DNA of 64,000 bases, taken from contig DIKO01000092.1 in the NCBI GenBank assembly GCA_002423615.1, forward strand, positions 1-64,000, given 5' to 3'. This stretch comes from Desulfobacteraceae bacterium UBA5616 (GTDB lineage: Bacteria; Desulfobacterota; Desulfobacteria; Desulfobacterales; UBA5616). The translations under genes and the position numbers were made by a program. The notes beneath the pieces are model-generated. The model was not told the DNA's origin, searched no databases, and was given only the letters and a program-made list of their open reading frames with translations. This document shows, piece after piece, positions 9,786-18,640 of this stretch. The first letter of the stretch is position 1. Each line of letters opens with the position of its first letter.

Positions 9786-10222
9786 TAATTTTTGACGGAA
9801 AATACAGTTGGACGGGTATAAAAACAGGCCGGATTCACCCGGTAAACTGGTGGGCCGGGGCCTACTGGCTGAAGATCGTTGATCTGTCCAGAGCCAAACC
9901 GGAAGTTCGAATGCTGAAGCCCATAGCGGTGATCGTATGGGATACGGGAGAAGGCGCGTCGGCAACCAATTACGCATCCGAACTGGTGAAAAGCGTGTGC
10001 CGGGACTTTAAGCTGAGCATCGATAAAATCATCTGGATCGAGTATCATCCGGGGCCGCCCCCTTCCATGGAGGTGGCCAAATTCAAACCCGTGACATCCA
10101 TCAACAATGATACTTTCTACCAGACTTCATGGAGAGAAATAAGGACGGAAGAACTGAAAATGATTCAGGCCTGGTCCCCTGAAGCGCAGGTGATTCTTAA
10201 AAATCTCGAGCCCTCACCCTGA
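9782..10222 (+). CDS. Hypothetical protein coupled to queC (146 aa)
   Basis: I do not recognise the family. The N-terminus is Trp-rich ([14 protein letters not shown]) and is followed by a strand-like segment [18 protein letters not shown], then [12 protein letters not shown] and a charged C-terminus. There is no signal peptide or membrane segment, so it should be cytosolic. The ATGA overlap with queC implies translational coupling, and the 605-residue gene follows 44 bases later. A link to queuosine is possible from position only; nothing in the sequence shows it. Confidence 0.7.
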   Translation: MIIFDGKYSWTGIKTGRIHPVNWWAGAYWLKIVDLSRAKPEVRMLKPIAVIVWDTGEGASATNYASELVKSVCRDFKLSIDKIIWIEYHPGPPPSMEVAKFKPVTSINNDTFYQTSWREIRTEELKMIQAWSPEAQVILKNLEPSP

Positions 10223-10266
10223 CTCGGCAGAAAGTCGGATCGGCAATCGCAAAGGAGACAATAATA

Positions 10267-12084
10267 ATGAACAAGGACCATGAGTTTGAAGGATTGCGGC
10301 CGGAGGAGGCCAGAGCCATTTATCAGGCAGGCATCAGCCCGGAAGTGGATGCCTGGTTCAATGCCTTTTTTATTGAAAACCATCTGGATTATTATACCAA
10401 TCCGGACCATGCCTGCACTCCGGAACAGATCCGGTTCATGGTTTATACGGAAGGTGATGTCCGGTATTACCCCTGCTCGGACCGAATGTTCGAGGCCATT
10501 ATGACCCGTAACAAATCGGCCTTTATCCAGAAAAAATACAACGAGGTGTTCCAGAGGATACTGGGGCTCATCGACAAACAGATAGAAGACAAACGGGAAA
10601 AGGAATTCCTGGAATCTTTGATCATCATCAAATTCAAGCATGAAACCAGGGACGAGATCATGCTGCCGTCACGGGTAGAAAAACGCCTGCTGGGTATGTT
10701 TCTTCGCCGGACTCAGATCGAAGACCCCTTCATCATGGAAAAAAATACCCGGTATCAGCGGGTTCAAGGCGCCCTTTGCTCCGAAGCCTTCCTTCATGCC
10801 ATCGACCGGGCCGGGATAGCGGATTTCAGGGATCTTCCCGGAAATCTTTCAAAAATCAAACAGCGGGCGGATCACATTGAAATCAGGCGGTTGATCACTC
10901 TTGCCGTGGAAAAACGCTTATGGGACTCGGATGATTTTAAAACCTATGCCGAGGAAGACTACCACCGTCTCTTCGACCTGCCCATAACCGGGAACGGGGT
11001 GGAACGGTTTTTCGAACTTCTGGGGATACCCGGGAATGGAGAACCGGCTCTTGATAAAGGCCCGAAAAAAATCCTCTGGCTCGCCGACGAATCCGGGGAG
11101 GTTATGGTGGATTTCCTCATTATCCGGTACCTGGAAAAAATGGGGCACAAAATCATCATCGCTTTCAAAGACGGCGCGCTTTACACCAAGGTTGATTTTT
11201 ATGACATTCAGGAAGAGGAGATTCTGATCAAGGCTCTTGAAAATGTCTATCTGATCCAGGAAAGGAACCTCAGCAAGAACGAACTGGTCAGCATTTTGAG
11301 AAGCGACCAAAAAATCATGGCCATTTCCGACGGCGTCCGGGAAAATTTGAACCTGATACTGACAACGGTGACCTTTGCAAGAATTTTCAAGGAAGTGGAT
11401 GGGGTTGTCTCCAGGGGAACCGATCAAAAACGCCGTTTTTTCGAAACCCATTTTCAATTCACACAGGATATTTATAATATTTCCCGGAATGAGGACGGCG
11501 GTGCGGAAATTGCGTTCAAACCCGTACACCCTTCAGTGGTCAAATTTTCCCACAAGGACCTGGAAAACAAGGCCGGTGCCATCATCAGCAATATGAAGTC
11601 CGCCAAAAAGCAGGGAATGACCGTAATGTTTTACAGCGGTATCATCGGATCACTTCCGGGAAAGATCGAAATGGCGAAACAAATCATGTCTCTTTTCGTC
11701 CAGTACCTGAAGGAACAATCGGTTGAGACCTTCATCATCAACCCTTCGGAATACTTTGAAGCAGGCATGGATGCCGACGACCTGATGTACATGTGGGAAA
11801 TTGTTCAGAAAAGCGGTTATATCGATATCTGGCGCTTTCAAACCTACGAGGACATCGCCATCGCCTTCAAGCTGATGAATAAAAAAATCCCTCCGGAATG
11901 GGTGGGTAAAGACGCCACCTTCAGCACGGGATGCACCAAGGAGATGCGCATTGCCCTGGACGTTCAGTTGAAGCACCCCGAAATGCAGATCATCGGGCCT
12001 TCCAAGGAAAAATTCATGCGCCGGAGTGAATACGGTGTGGGAAAGCTCTATGATCAGCGGCTGGGCAATATCTGCGTGGTATGA
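10267..12084 (+). CDS. Unknown 605-aa protein with a divergent DUF89/ARMT1-like core
   Basis: No full-length family is obvious. Residues about 267-400 read like the DUF89 (damage-control phosphatase/ARMT1) fold. ILWLADESGEVMVD (269-282) matches the usual ILY-x-x-DNAGE pattern, HKIIIAFKDG follows as the next strand, and VDGVVSRGTDQK (377-388) matches the -IISKG-x-N- segment. The site is altered: the metal-site Asn of DNaGE is Glu275, and the ND-x-T motif is replaced by TKVDFYD. Residues 1-260 are helical, and 410-605 form another unassigned domain. It is cytosolic. AAAGGAG precedes the start. It ends two bases from the convergent helicase gene. Confidence 0.75.
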   Translation: MNKDHEFEGLRPEEARAIYQAGISPEVDAWFNAFFIENHLDYYTNPDHACTPEQIRFMVYTEGDVRYYPCSDRMFEAIMTRNKSAFIQKKYNEVFQRILGLIDKQIEDKREKEFLESLIIIKFKHETRDEIMLPSRVEKRLLGMFLRRTQIEDPFIMEKNTRYQRVQGALCSEAFLHAIDRAGIADFRDLPGNLSKIKQRADHIEIRRLITLAVEKRLWDSDDFKTYAEEDYHRLFDLPITGNGVERFFELLGIPGNGEPALDKGPKKILWLADESGEVMVDFLIIRYLEKMGHKIIIAFKDGALYTKVDFYDIQEEEILIKALENVYLIQERNLSKNELVSILRSDQKIMAISDGVRENLNLILTTVTFARIFKEVDGVVSRGTDQKRRFFETHFQFTQDIYNISRNEDGGAEIAFKPVHPSVVKFSHKDLENKAGAIISNMKSAKKQGMTVMFYSGIIGSLPGKIEMAKQIMSLFVQYLKEQSVETFIINPSEYFEAGMDADDLMYMWEIVQKSGYIDIWRFQTYEDIAIAFKLMNKKIPPEWVGKDATFSTGCTKEMRIALDVQLKHPEMQIIGPSKEKFMRRSEYGVGKLYDQRLGNICVV

Positions 12085-12085
12085 A

Positions 12086-15067
12086 TCACCAATTTACCGG
12101 GAGTCTCACCATCTGTTTGGCCTTGTTGGTAAAAAGCAGATAACCGTTTATTTTGCCGAATAAAAACAAGTTTTTGGTGATTTGGACATCCACCTTGCAG
12201 TAGTCGATGATATTCCGGATTTTGCCTTCTTTCCACCATTTCAGGGCCATCAGACCATCGGCGGTTTTTTCCGCTCCCAGGGTGGCTTTGGACAAATGGT
12301 CCAGGGACAGTCGGTATCCCAGTCGCTGATGCACATCTTCCAGAATGTCCACGGTATTGAGACCGCTGAAATCAAAATCCGTATATCCGCTTAAGACCCG
12401 GTAGTCGAAACGCTTGATGTTGAACCCCACGACGGTATGAAACTGGTTGAGATCATTTAAAAGATCGGAAATCTGATGTTCCAGGTATTCCAGATAAACA
12501 TCCCGGGTGCCGTCGTAGAGTACCGCACAGCTCACCTTCATCAGATCGGCCCTGTTCCACCCCCCAACTTCTTCGGCCGAACGCTGGGTTTCAATGTCCA
12601 GCACGCAGAAATCGGCGGCCGCCTCCGGAGCGCCGGTTGAGATGACCGCCTCCGTTTCAGGGCTTATCCGGACTCTTCTTTTTCGCTTCAACCGGATATT
12701 TTTCGGGCTTCTCTTCGCCTGGGAAAAGACCTCCGGGTATTTTAGGGAATCCGTCCGGGTGATCTTCCCGTTCGGCCGGATCATTTCCTGGAGAATGAAA
12801 AGGGCTGAAGCCTTGTCAATGGGCCGATTTCCGGAACCGCATTTGGGAGAATGGACGCAGGACGGGCATCCGGTTTCGCACGGGCAGTCTTTTATCGCAT
12901 TAAAGGTATATTGAAGAAGGGATTCGGCCTTGAAAAATGCCTGGCGGCTCAAGCCCGCACCGCCGGCGACGCCGTCGTAAATGAATACGGCCGGCCCTCC
13001 GGATTGGGCATGATGGGGCGTGGATATGCCTCCCAGGTCGTTTCTGTCCGTGAGAACCAGAAGGGGAAAAATGCCAATGGCCGCATGCTCAAGGGCATGA
13101 ATGCCCCCCATGAAATGAAGGTAGCGGACCTCGGCCTCCTTTTGAATTTCGACGGGAATAACAAACCACAACCCGTCGGTTTCAAAAATCAGGGGGGGAA
13201 GGTCCAGTTCCACCCGATTCAGCTTGGTTTTCGTGTAAATAGCCCATTTTTCATAACCCGTGACCTGGTCCACGACCTTTAGGCGACCCGTCCGGACGAG
13301 GGTGTCCCCAATGGTTTTTTCTTCGTAAACCTCCAGAATTTCGGTGTCTTTATGAGAGGTGACACGGGTATAGTAATTCACCTTGGTGGGTATTGCCCTG
13401 GCCGTTCGGGAGACAATATCCAGATTCCGGACCAGCCATGTTTCGCCCATGTGCAGGTAGACGGCACCGGGATGGGTTTCCTTGAAGGCCCGGAACTCGT
13501 CTATTTCACCAATGACGTTTCCCGAAATCCGGTCAATAATGACATAGGGATTGCCTGAACCTCTTAAATCCACTTCCCGATGGGGCGATCTCCGGCCTGG
13601 ATGCCATTGGCCGCCCCGGGCACTCTGCAGCAGCAGCCCTTTTTCTTCCAGATCGGCCAAAGCCCTTTTCACCGGTGGGGGAAGCAGAAAGGGTTCTCCC
13701 TGTTCCAGGGGAATTTCGGCTGCCGCACAGGTCAAATGCCGGGAAAGGATATGGGGGTTGTATGGATTGATGACGGCCGCCTCCGGTTCCCGGGAGAGGA
13801 TCTCGAGGGGATGACGCATGAAATACTGATCCAGGGCGTCCTCGCCGGCGATCAGCACCAGGGCGGAATCCTGGCCGCTTCGCCCTACCCTCCCGCCTCT
13901 CTGAAAAGTCGAAACGATGGTTCCCGGATATCCCACCAGAATACAGAGATCCAGGTCGCCGATGTCAATGCCGAGTTCCAGGGCGCTGGTGGTGATCACG
14001 GCGAGCAGTTCGCCGCTGTTCAGTCTGGATTCGATTTCCCTTCTTTCCTCCGGGAGAAACCCCGCCCGGTAGGCGCTGATCTTTCCGGAGAATTCTCCGG
14101 AACGGTTCTGGGACCACATGGCGATAAGTTCGGTCATTTTTCTGGACTGGGCGTATACGATGGTCCTTAATCCCCGGTGGAGGGCCGCCTTTAAAAGTTG
14201 TATGGCCATCTGGGCAGCCCCGTCAACAGGGTCCATGAAAACCAGATGCCGTTTCCCGCGGGGAGCCCCGCTCAGGGTAATTTCTTTAACATCAAGCCCG
14301 GTCAACTGTTCCGAAAGCTGGGAAGGATTGGATATCGTGGCCGAACAGAAGATATAAACCGGAAATGCGCCGTACCGGGCTGTTATCCGGTTTAATCGAC
14401 GGAAAACCTGGGCCATGTGAGACCCCATGACCCCACGATACGTGTGGACCTCGTCCACCACCACAAATTTCAGGCCGGATAAAAAGTCACGCCATTTCAA
14501 GTGGTGAGGCAGAAAAGACAGGTGGAGCATTTCCGGGTTGGTCATGATGACATGGGGGGGGGTTTCCCGGATTTTTTTCCTGAACCAGGAGGTGGTGTCT
14601 CCGTCATAAATCGCGGCTGTCGACGAAACAGGTCCAGCACCTGCGGATAAGGCCCGGAATTTTTGAACCTGATCCTGTGCCAGCGCTTTTAGGGGAAAAA
14701 GATACAAGGCCCGGGACAACGGGTTCTCCAGTATGCTTTCCATCACAGGCAGGTTGTAAATCAGGGACTTTCCGCTTGCCGTGGGCGTGGCAACCACTGT
14801 ATGTTTTCCCTGCCGGATGAGGTCAATGGCCCTGGTCTGATGTTCATACAGCCGCGAAATCCCCTCGTTCGCCAATGCGGCCCGGACTTCCCGGGACCAT
14901 TTCTTTAACGGAACCCCGTAGACTGGGGGGGATTCGGGAAGAATCTGATGAAAAACCACCTGGTTTCCCAGACGCCTGGATGATTTCAGGGATGCGATAT
15001 ATTCGTTGATGTCCATAGAAAATGAATCGGATGCAATTCTTTCATTTAACGGTATTTCGGCATCCAT
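12086..15067 (-). CDS. MrfA-type DEAD/DEAH helicase fused to a DEDD exonuclease domain
   Basis: Superfamily 2 helicase with Walker A TPTASGKS (residues 94-101), DEVH box (205-208) and motif VI QRGGRVGR. It is followed by a DUF1998/MZB zinc site (CETGCPSCVHSPKCGSG). Residues about 819-985 form an RNase H-like exonuclease: LDIET, GFNIKRFD and YCKVD, matching the DEDD-y pattern. In Bacillus subtilis the helicase MrfA (YprA) and exonuclease MrfB (YprB) are separate proteins of a mitomycin C repair pathway; here both are in one 994-residue chain. I chose ATG 15067 because CAGGAG lies 7 bases before it; the frame is open to 15271. Alternatives are RNA-processing or general DNA metabolism roles. Confidence 0.87.
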   Translation of the reverse strand: MDAEIPLNERIASDSFSMDINEYIASLKSSRRLGNQVVFHQILPESPPVYGVPLKKWSREVRAALANEGISRLYEHQTRAIDLIRQGKHTVVATPTASGKSLIYNLPVMESILENPLSRALYLFPLKALAQDQVQKFRALSAGAGPVSSTAAIYDGDTTSWFRKKIRETPPHVIMTNPEMLHLSFLPHHLKWRDFLSGLKFVVVDEVHTYRGVMGSHMAQVFRRLNRITARYGAFPVYIFCSATISNPSQLSEQLTGLDVKEITLSGAPRGKRHLVFMDPVDGAAQMAIQLLKAALHRGLRTIVYAQSRKMTELIAMWSQNRSGEFSGKISAYRAGFLPEERREIESRLNSGELLAVITTSALELGIDIGDLDLCILVGYPGTIVSTFQRGGRVGRSGQDSALVLIAGEDALDQYFMRHPLEILSREPEAAVINPYNPHILSRHLTCAAAEIPLEQGEPFLLPPPVKRALADLEEKGLLLQSARGGQWHPGRRSPHREVDLRGSGNPYVIIDRISGNVIGEIDEFRAFKETHPGAVYLHMGETWLVRNLDIVSRTARAIPTKVNYYTRVTSHKDTEILEVYEEKTIGDTLVRTGRLKVVDQVTGYEKWAIYTKTKLNRVELDLPPLIFETDGLWFVIPVEIQKEAEVRYLHFMGGIHALEHAAIGIFPLLVLTDRNDLGGISTPHHAQSGGPAVFIYDGVAGGAGLSRQAFFKAESLLQYTFNAIKDCPCETGCPSCVHSPKCGSGNRPIDKASALFILQEMIRPNGKITRTDSLKYPEVFSQAKRSPKNIRLKRKRRVRISPETEAVISTGAPEAAADFCVLDIETQRSAEEVGGWNRADLMKVSCAVLYDGTRDVYLEYLEHQISDLLNDLNQFHTVVGFNIKRFDYRVLSGYTDFDFSGLNTVDILEDVHQRLGYRLSLDHLSKATLGAEKTADGLMALKWWKEGKIRNIIDYCKVDVQITKNLFLFGKINGYLLFTNKAKQMVRLPVNW

Positions 15068-15296
15068 GCCTGAACTCCTGGAGCCATAAACCGGACCGAC
15101 ATTATCATAATTTCCTTTAAAAAAGAAAAAAATTAAGTTATACAAAGAATGAGTCGCAGTCTTACGAAACCCCTGAATTTTATTTAATGAAAGAACGGCA
15201 AGGATTGGACGACCCCCACACCGGTAACATTTCATTTCGCACGCCCGTTTTGTACAAGGGCCAAACCACATCCGTATTCATCCAGGGATATTGTTT

Positions 15297-16565
15297 ATGA
15301 CCGGTGAATTCATCATTTTGTTTATTCTTTTGTTTTTGTCCGGTTTTTTTTCAGCCTCTGAAACCGCCCTCTTCTCCATCAGCAAAACAAAGGCCAGGCA
15401 TCTGGCCAAATCCAAATCCAAAGTCGACCACCTGATTTTCCAGATGAAACAAGACCCGCACAAACTTCTTTCAACGGTCTTGATCGGCAACAATGTCGTC
15501 AATATCGGCAGTTCGGCCCTTGCCACATCCTTAGCGCTTCAGCTTTTCCCCAATAATGCCGTGGGATACGCCACGGGGGGCATGACCTTTCTGATTCTGG
15601 TTTTCGGCGAAGTATTTCCGAAATCCGTTGCCACCCGCAACAGCGTAATGATTTCCAGAATCGTCATCTATCCCATTTACTGGCTTTCCATTTTTCTTTC
15701 GCCGATTATTTTTTTGCTCAATTTCATTCCCAGGCTAACCGGCAAAATTCAAAAGAGAACGGCCATTACCGAAGAAGAATTGATCACCTTCGTTGAGGTC
15801 GTTGAAGAAGAAGGGGAGATCAAGGAAAGGGAAGTGGAACTGATTCACAATATTTTTGAACTGGACGACACCAGCGCTTCTGAAATCATGACCCCCAGGG
15901 CCGACATGTTCGTCATTCAGGCCGACCAGCCGTTTAAAATGGAGGAAATCCTGAAATCCGGCTACACCCGCATTCCGGTCATCGAGGACGACATGGACCA
16001 TATCGTGGGAATCGTGAACATCAAGGACCTGTTTTTGCAGTTCGCCACATCCAGCGGGAAAACCGACCTTAAGAAAATCATGACGCCGCCCTACTTCATT
16101 CCTGAGAACATTAAGCTGGACACCCTGCTTCAGGAGTTTAAAAAGCGAAAAAGTCACATGGCCATCCTTATCGACGAACACGGGGGGGTTTCCGGTCTCA
16201 TCACCCTGGAGGATGCTCTGGAAGAACTGGTGGGCGATATCGTCGATGAATCGGACCGGGAGGAACCCCTTATTCAGAACATCGAGGAAGACCGGTGGAT
16301 CGTCCTGGGAAAAGCGGAAATCGGAGAAGTCAATGAAGCCCTGGCCATGGATATACCGGAATCCGAGTACTATGATACCTTTTCGGGTTATATCATGGAT
16401 ATTTCGGGACGGATTCCCGATGAAAAAGATGAGTTTACCGTGGGCAAATTCCATGTGGCGGTTCTGGAAAAAGAAGGCAACCGCATCAATAAGTACATGG
16501 TCGGAAAAATATCAGAAGTAACAACCGATGCTCCGGAAAATCCGGAGGAACCGGTGGAGAAATGA
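15297..16565 (+). CDS. DUF21/CBS-pair/CorC_HlyC membrane protein (UPF0053 family)
   Basis: CNNM/CorC-type protein linked to divalent cation (Mg2+/Co2+) transport. The N-terminus carries the DUF21 membrane domain with several hydrophobic segments (IILFILLFLSGFF, then around residues 60-140). It is followed by two CBS domains (EIMTPRADM, RIPVIEDD, HMAILIDEHGGVSGLITLEDALEELVGDI read in parts) and a C-terminal CorC_HlyC domain. ATG 15297, 8 bases after AGGGA, is preferred over TTG 15291. Length 422 aa is normal. Old annotations call such genes hemolysins, which should not be taken literally. Confidence 0.9.
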   Translation: MTGEFIILFILLFLSGFFSASETALFSISKTKARHLAKSKSKVDHLIFQMKQDPHKLLSTVLIGNNVVNIGSSALATSLALQLFPNNAVGYATGGMTFLILVFGEVFPKSVATRNSVMISRIVIYPIYWLSIFLSPIIFLLNFIPRLTGKIQKRTAITEEELITFVEVVEEEGEIKEREVELIHNIFELDDTSASEIMTPRADMFVIQADQPFKMEEILKSGYTRIPVIEDDMDHIVGIVNIKDLFLQFATSSGKTDLKKIMTPPYFIPENIKLDTLLQEFKKRKSHMAILIDEHGGVSGLITLEDALEELVGDIVDESDREEPLIQNIEEDRWIVLGKAEIGEVNEALAMDIPESEYYDTFSGYIMDISGRIPDEKDEFTVGKFHVAVLEKEGNRINKYMVGKISEVTTDAPENPEEPVEK

Positions 16566-16581
16566 ACCCGGTTCCTTCCGG
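16542..16581. repeat. Inverted repeat at the convergent gene ends
   Basis: CCGGAGGAACCGG (16542-16554) pairs with CCCGGTTCCTTCCGG (16567-16581) with one bulged base. It straddles the stop codon of the CBS gene and lies just beyond the stop of the convergent Fe-S gene. No T-run follows on the plus strand, so it may be an mRNA 3' end stabiliser rather than a terminator. Confidence 0.45.
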
Positions 16582-16592
16582 TAATTGAGATA

Positions 16593-17678
16593 TCATTCAT
16601 ATCGGCTGAAATCCACCCCGCGCCTTCGGCCTCTTTCCCGGTACCATTCTTTTTCATCGGCCGGGGGCGGTACAATATCCGCCGCATCCTTTCGGACAAG
16701 TCCGATGGCCTCAACAGGACATGTGGTCACGCAAAGTCCGCATCCGATGCATTTTTCCGGGACCACCCTGTAAGCATCATCCCCCTCTTCGATGGCATTG
16801 ACCTGGCACCGCTCATCGGCGCAGACGCCGCACATCGTGCAGGCACCGGGATCGATAACGGCGTAATAATGGGAATTGACCACGGTTGACGCCGGGATCC
16901 CCAGTTCGTTGATACCGCGTAATACCCCGCAGCAGCAGCCGCAGCAGTTGCAGATGTAAAACCGGCCTTCCTGAATATTGCCGGTCATGTGAACCAGACC
17001 GGCATCCTCGGCTTTTCTAAGAATCGCCTTGGCTTCGTCCCGGCCCACCACCCGGCCGTTCTTGCTGTCGTCGAACACCCCGGGTATGGGAGCAAATGCC
17101 ATGCACACCTCCAGGGGCTTCTCGCAGCGGTTATCCTTTATGGCCTGTTCTTTTTTGCAGATGCATTCCATCACCATGATCGACTGACTGGTGTCCACAA
17201 GGGTGGACACCCGCTCGTAGGGCAGGGCCTCCTGTATGGATTTGATTTCCTCCTCGATAGGCAGGGTCTGCATCATCTGGGGGGTATTCCCGAAGAACTG
17301 CCTGCCGTAATCGACCATGAATTCTTCATTTAACTCAACAAACTCCCTATCCAGCCGAGGTAGCTGGAATTCGAAGATTCCGAAGACCCAGGGCACCATT
17401 TTGAACAGGTGCACCCCGCCCAGATTGACGGACATCAGTTCCCCCCTCTCCCGCATTTTCAGGAGTTTTTCTTCAAGGCCTTCCAGAGGGCGGCCGGTCC
17501 TTTCCGCGATTTGAGCTGCTGTTTCAAAGGACAGCCGTAAATCGCAGAACAATTCCGCTTCATCGGGTTCGAAGATTTTCTTCAGCAGCCTGATTTCAAC
17601 GCCGGAACTGGTTGCGGGGAAACCGTTGGGAAGCGTGTCCAGCACTTTTGCCAGTCGGTAATAAATTTCATCACTCAT
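16593..17678 (-). CDS. 4Fe-4S ferredoxin-domain protein with N-terminal winged helix
   Basis: Predicted cytosolic redox or sensor protein. The N-terminal 100 residues look like a winged-helix domain (ETAAQIAERTGRPLE). The middle holds unusual cysteine clusters, CICKKEQAIKDNRC and CNCCGCCCG. The C-terminus has two Fe-S sites: CTMCGVCADERC, whose last spacer is four residues instead of three, and a classical CIGCGLCVTTCP. Such proteins occur widely in sulfate reducers and syntrophs, often as electron carriers beside acyl-CoA metabolism. Its promoter is unusually clear and contains a TetR-like operator, so it is probably induced under a specific condition. The exact function is unknown. Confidence 0.8.
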   Translation of the reverse strand: MSDEIYYRLAKVLDTLPNGFPATSSGVEIRLLKKIFEPDEAELFCDLRLSFETAAQIAERTGRPLEGLEEKLLKMRERGELMSVNLGGVHLFKMVPWVFGIFEFQLPRLDREFVELNEEFMVDYGRQFFGNTPQMMQTLPIEEEIKSIQEALPYERVSTLVDTSQSIMVMECICKKEQAIKDNRCEKPLEVCMAFAPIPGVFDDSKNGRVVGRDEAKAILRKAEDAGLVHMTGNIQEGRFYICNCCGCCCGVLRGINELGIPASTVVNSHYYAVIDPGACTMCGVCADERCQVNAIEEGDDAYRVVPEKCIGCGLCVTTCPVEAIGLVRKDAADIVPPPADEKEWYRERGRRRGVDFSRYE

Positions 17679-17789
17679 GTCACCTGTTCTCCTGTTGTTG
17701 CGGGTGATTGATCATGGGCATGGAAAGATGGTTTGGATTAAAGGGCTGTTGGGAACGATTCGGATTAACCGCCATGCATGTTCGCCAAA

Positions 17790-17818
17790 TTATTAGACCG
17801 GTCGTCTATTCGTGTCAA
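17790..17818 (-). promoter_or_regulatory. Sigma-70 promoter with TetR-like operator for the Fe-S gene
   Basis: On the minus strand TTGACA (17818-17813) and TAATAA (17795-17790) are separated by exactly 17 bases. The spacer and -10 box contain TAGAC-N5-GTCTA (17794-17808), an imperfect palindrome of the GACCGGTC type seen in TetR-family operators. A bound repressor would block RNA polymerase. The predicted transcript has a leader of about 105 bases before the start at 17678. The regulator is not encoded in the window. Confidence 0.7.
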
Positions 17819-17863
17819 GCAATTTTTCAGGGTACAAGGGTGAGGGATTTTTCGATTGGCCCC

Positions 17864-18613
17864 TCATTCCACGATTGTCGGTATCACCCCATGAAACAGA
17901 TTCTTCATCTCTTCGGGGATCTCTTCAGTCTGCATGGTTTTGACGGTTTTTGAATCCGGTGGGGAAAAAGCCAGCCCAAACGCATGAAGGGCGAGGCGTT
18001 CAAAATGATGATTTTCCTTAAGGAATCTGACCGCACGGGCCGATCCGTATCGCGGATCCCCGACCACCGGATGTCCGGCTATCTTTGCATGGCGCCGGAT
18101 CTGGTGTTTCCGCCCGGTCATAAGCTCAATTTTCGCAAGCGTATAATGATCGCTGTATTCAAGGATCCGATATCGGGTAGTGCACGGCTTTCTTTCACCG
18201 GAACCCTGGGGATTGACGCGTCCGCCGGCGGTCTTTGCCAAAGCCCATTGCCATTCACCCCATTCTTCATTGTCCTCTGGTTGTTCAAGCCGTCCATGCA
18301 GGATGGCGGTATAATGTTTTTTCACCTGGTGAGATTCAAACTGCCGGGAGAGATAATGGAACGCGTCGGAATCTACGGCGAGTAAAACCAGGCCGCTGGT
18401 TTCCTTGTCCAGCCTGTGGACCGCATGGACCCCGAATTCCGCGGACATCTCAATCATATCTGCGGCTTTCACGGAATTCCGGATCACGGCCAGAACCAGA
18501 GAGCACAGATCCTTTCCCGGTTCATTATGGACGGAAATCCCGGCAGGCTTTTCCACCACAAGCCACCCTTTCCCCACCGCAAAAATCGGTATCTGTATTG
18601 ATTGGGTTTTCAT
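17864..18613 (-). CDS. RluA-family pseudouridine synthase
   Basis: RNA pseudouridine synthase of the RluA/RluC/RluD group. The catalytic motif HRLDKETSGL (Asp at about residue 70) is intact, followed by the strand-turn segment KKHYTAILHG and the C-terminal LMTGRKHQIRRH and HPVVGDPRYG motifs. At 249 aa it lacks an N-terminal S4 domain, so it resembles RluA or TruC rather than RluC/D; the target base cannot be deduced. It is the last gene of the minus-strand run glycogen phosphorylase, STAS protein, RsbW-like kinase, synthase, 27 bases after the kinase gene. Confidence 0.88.
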   Translation of the reverse strand: MKTQSIQIPIFAVGKGWLVVEKPAGISVHNEPGKDLCSLVLAVIRNSVKAADMIEMSAEFGVHAVHRLDKETSGLVLLAVDSDAFHYLSRQFESHQVKKHYTAILHGRLEQPEDNEEWGEWQWALAKTAGGRVNPQGSGERKPCTTRYRILEYSDHYTLAKIELMTGRKHQIRRHAKIAGHPVVGDPRYGSARAVRFLKENHHFERLALHAFGLAFSPPDSKTVKTMQTEEIPEEMKNLFHGVIPTIVE

Positions 18614-18640
18614 GGCCGACAGTCCGTTCTCCCCTCTTTT

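Noticed and set aside
15297..16565. Hemolysin function for the DUF21/CBS protein
   Set aside because: The name is historical; domain content points to cation transport or its regulation.
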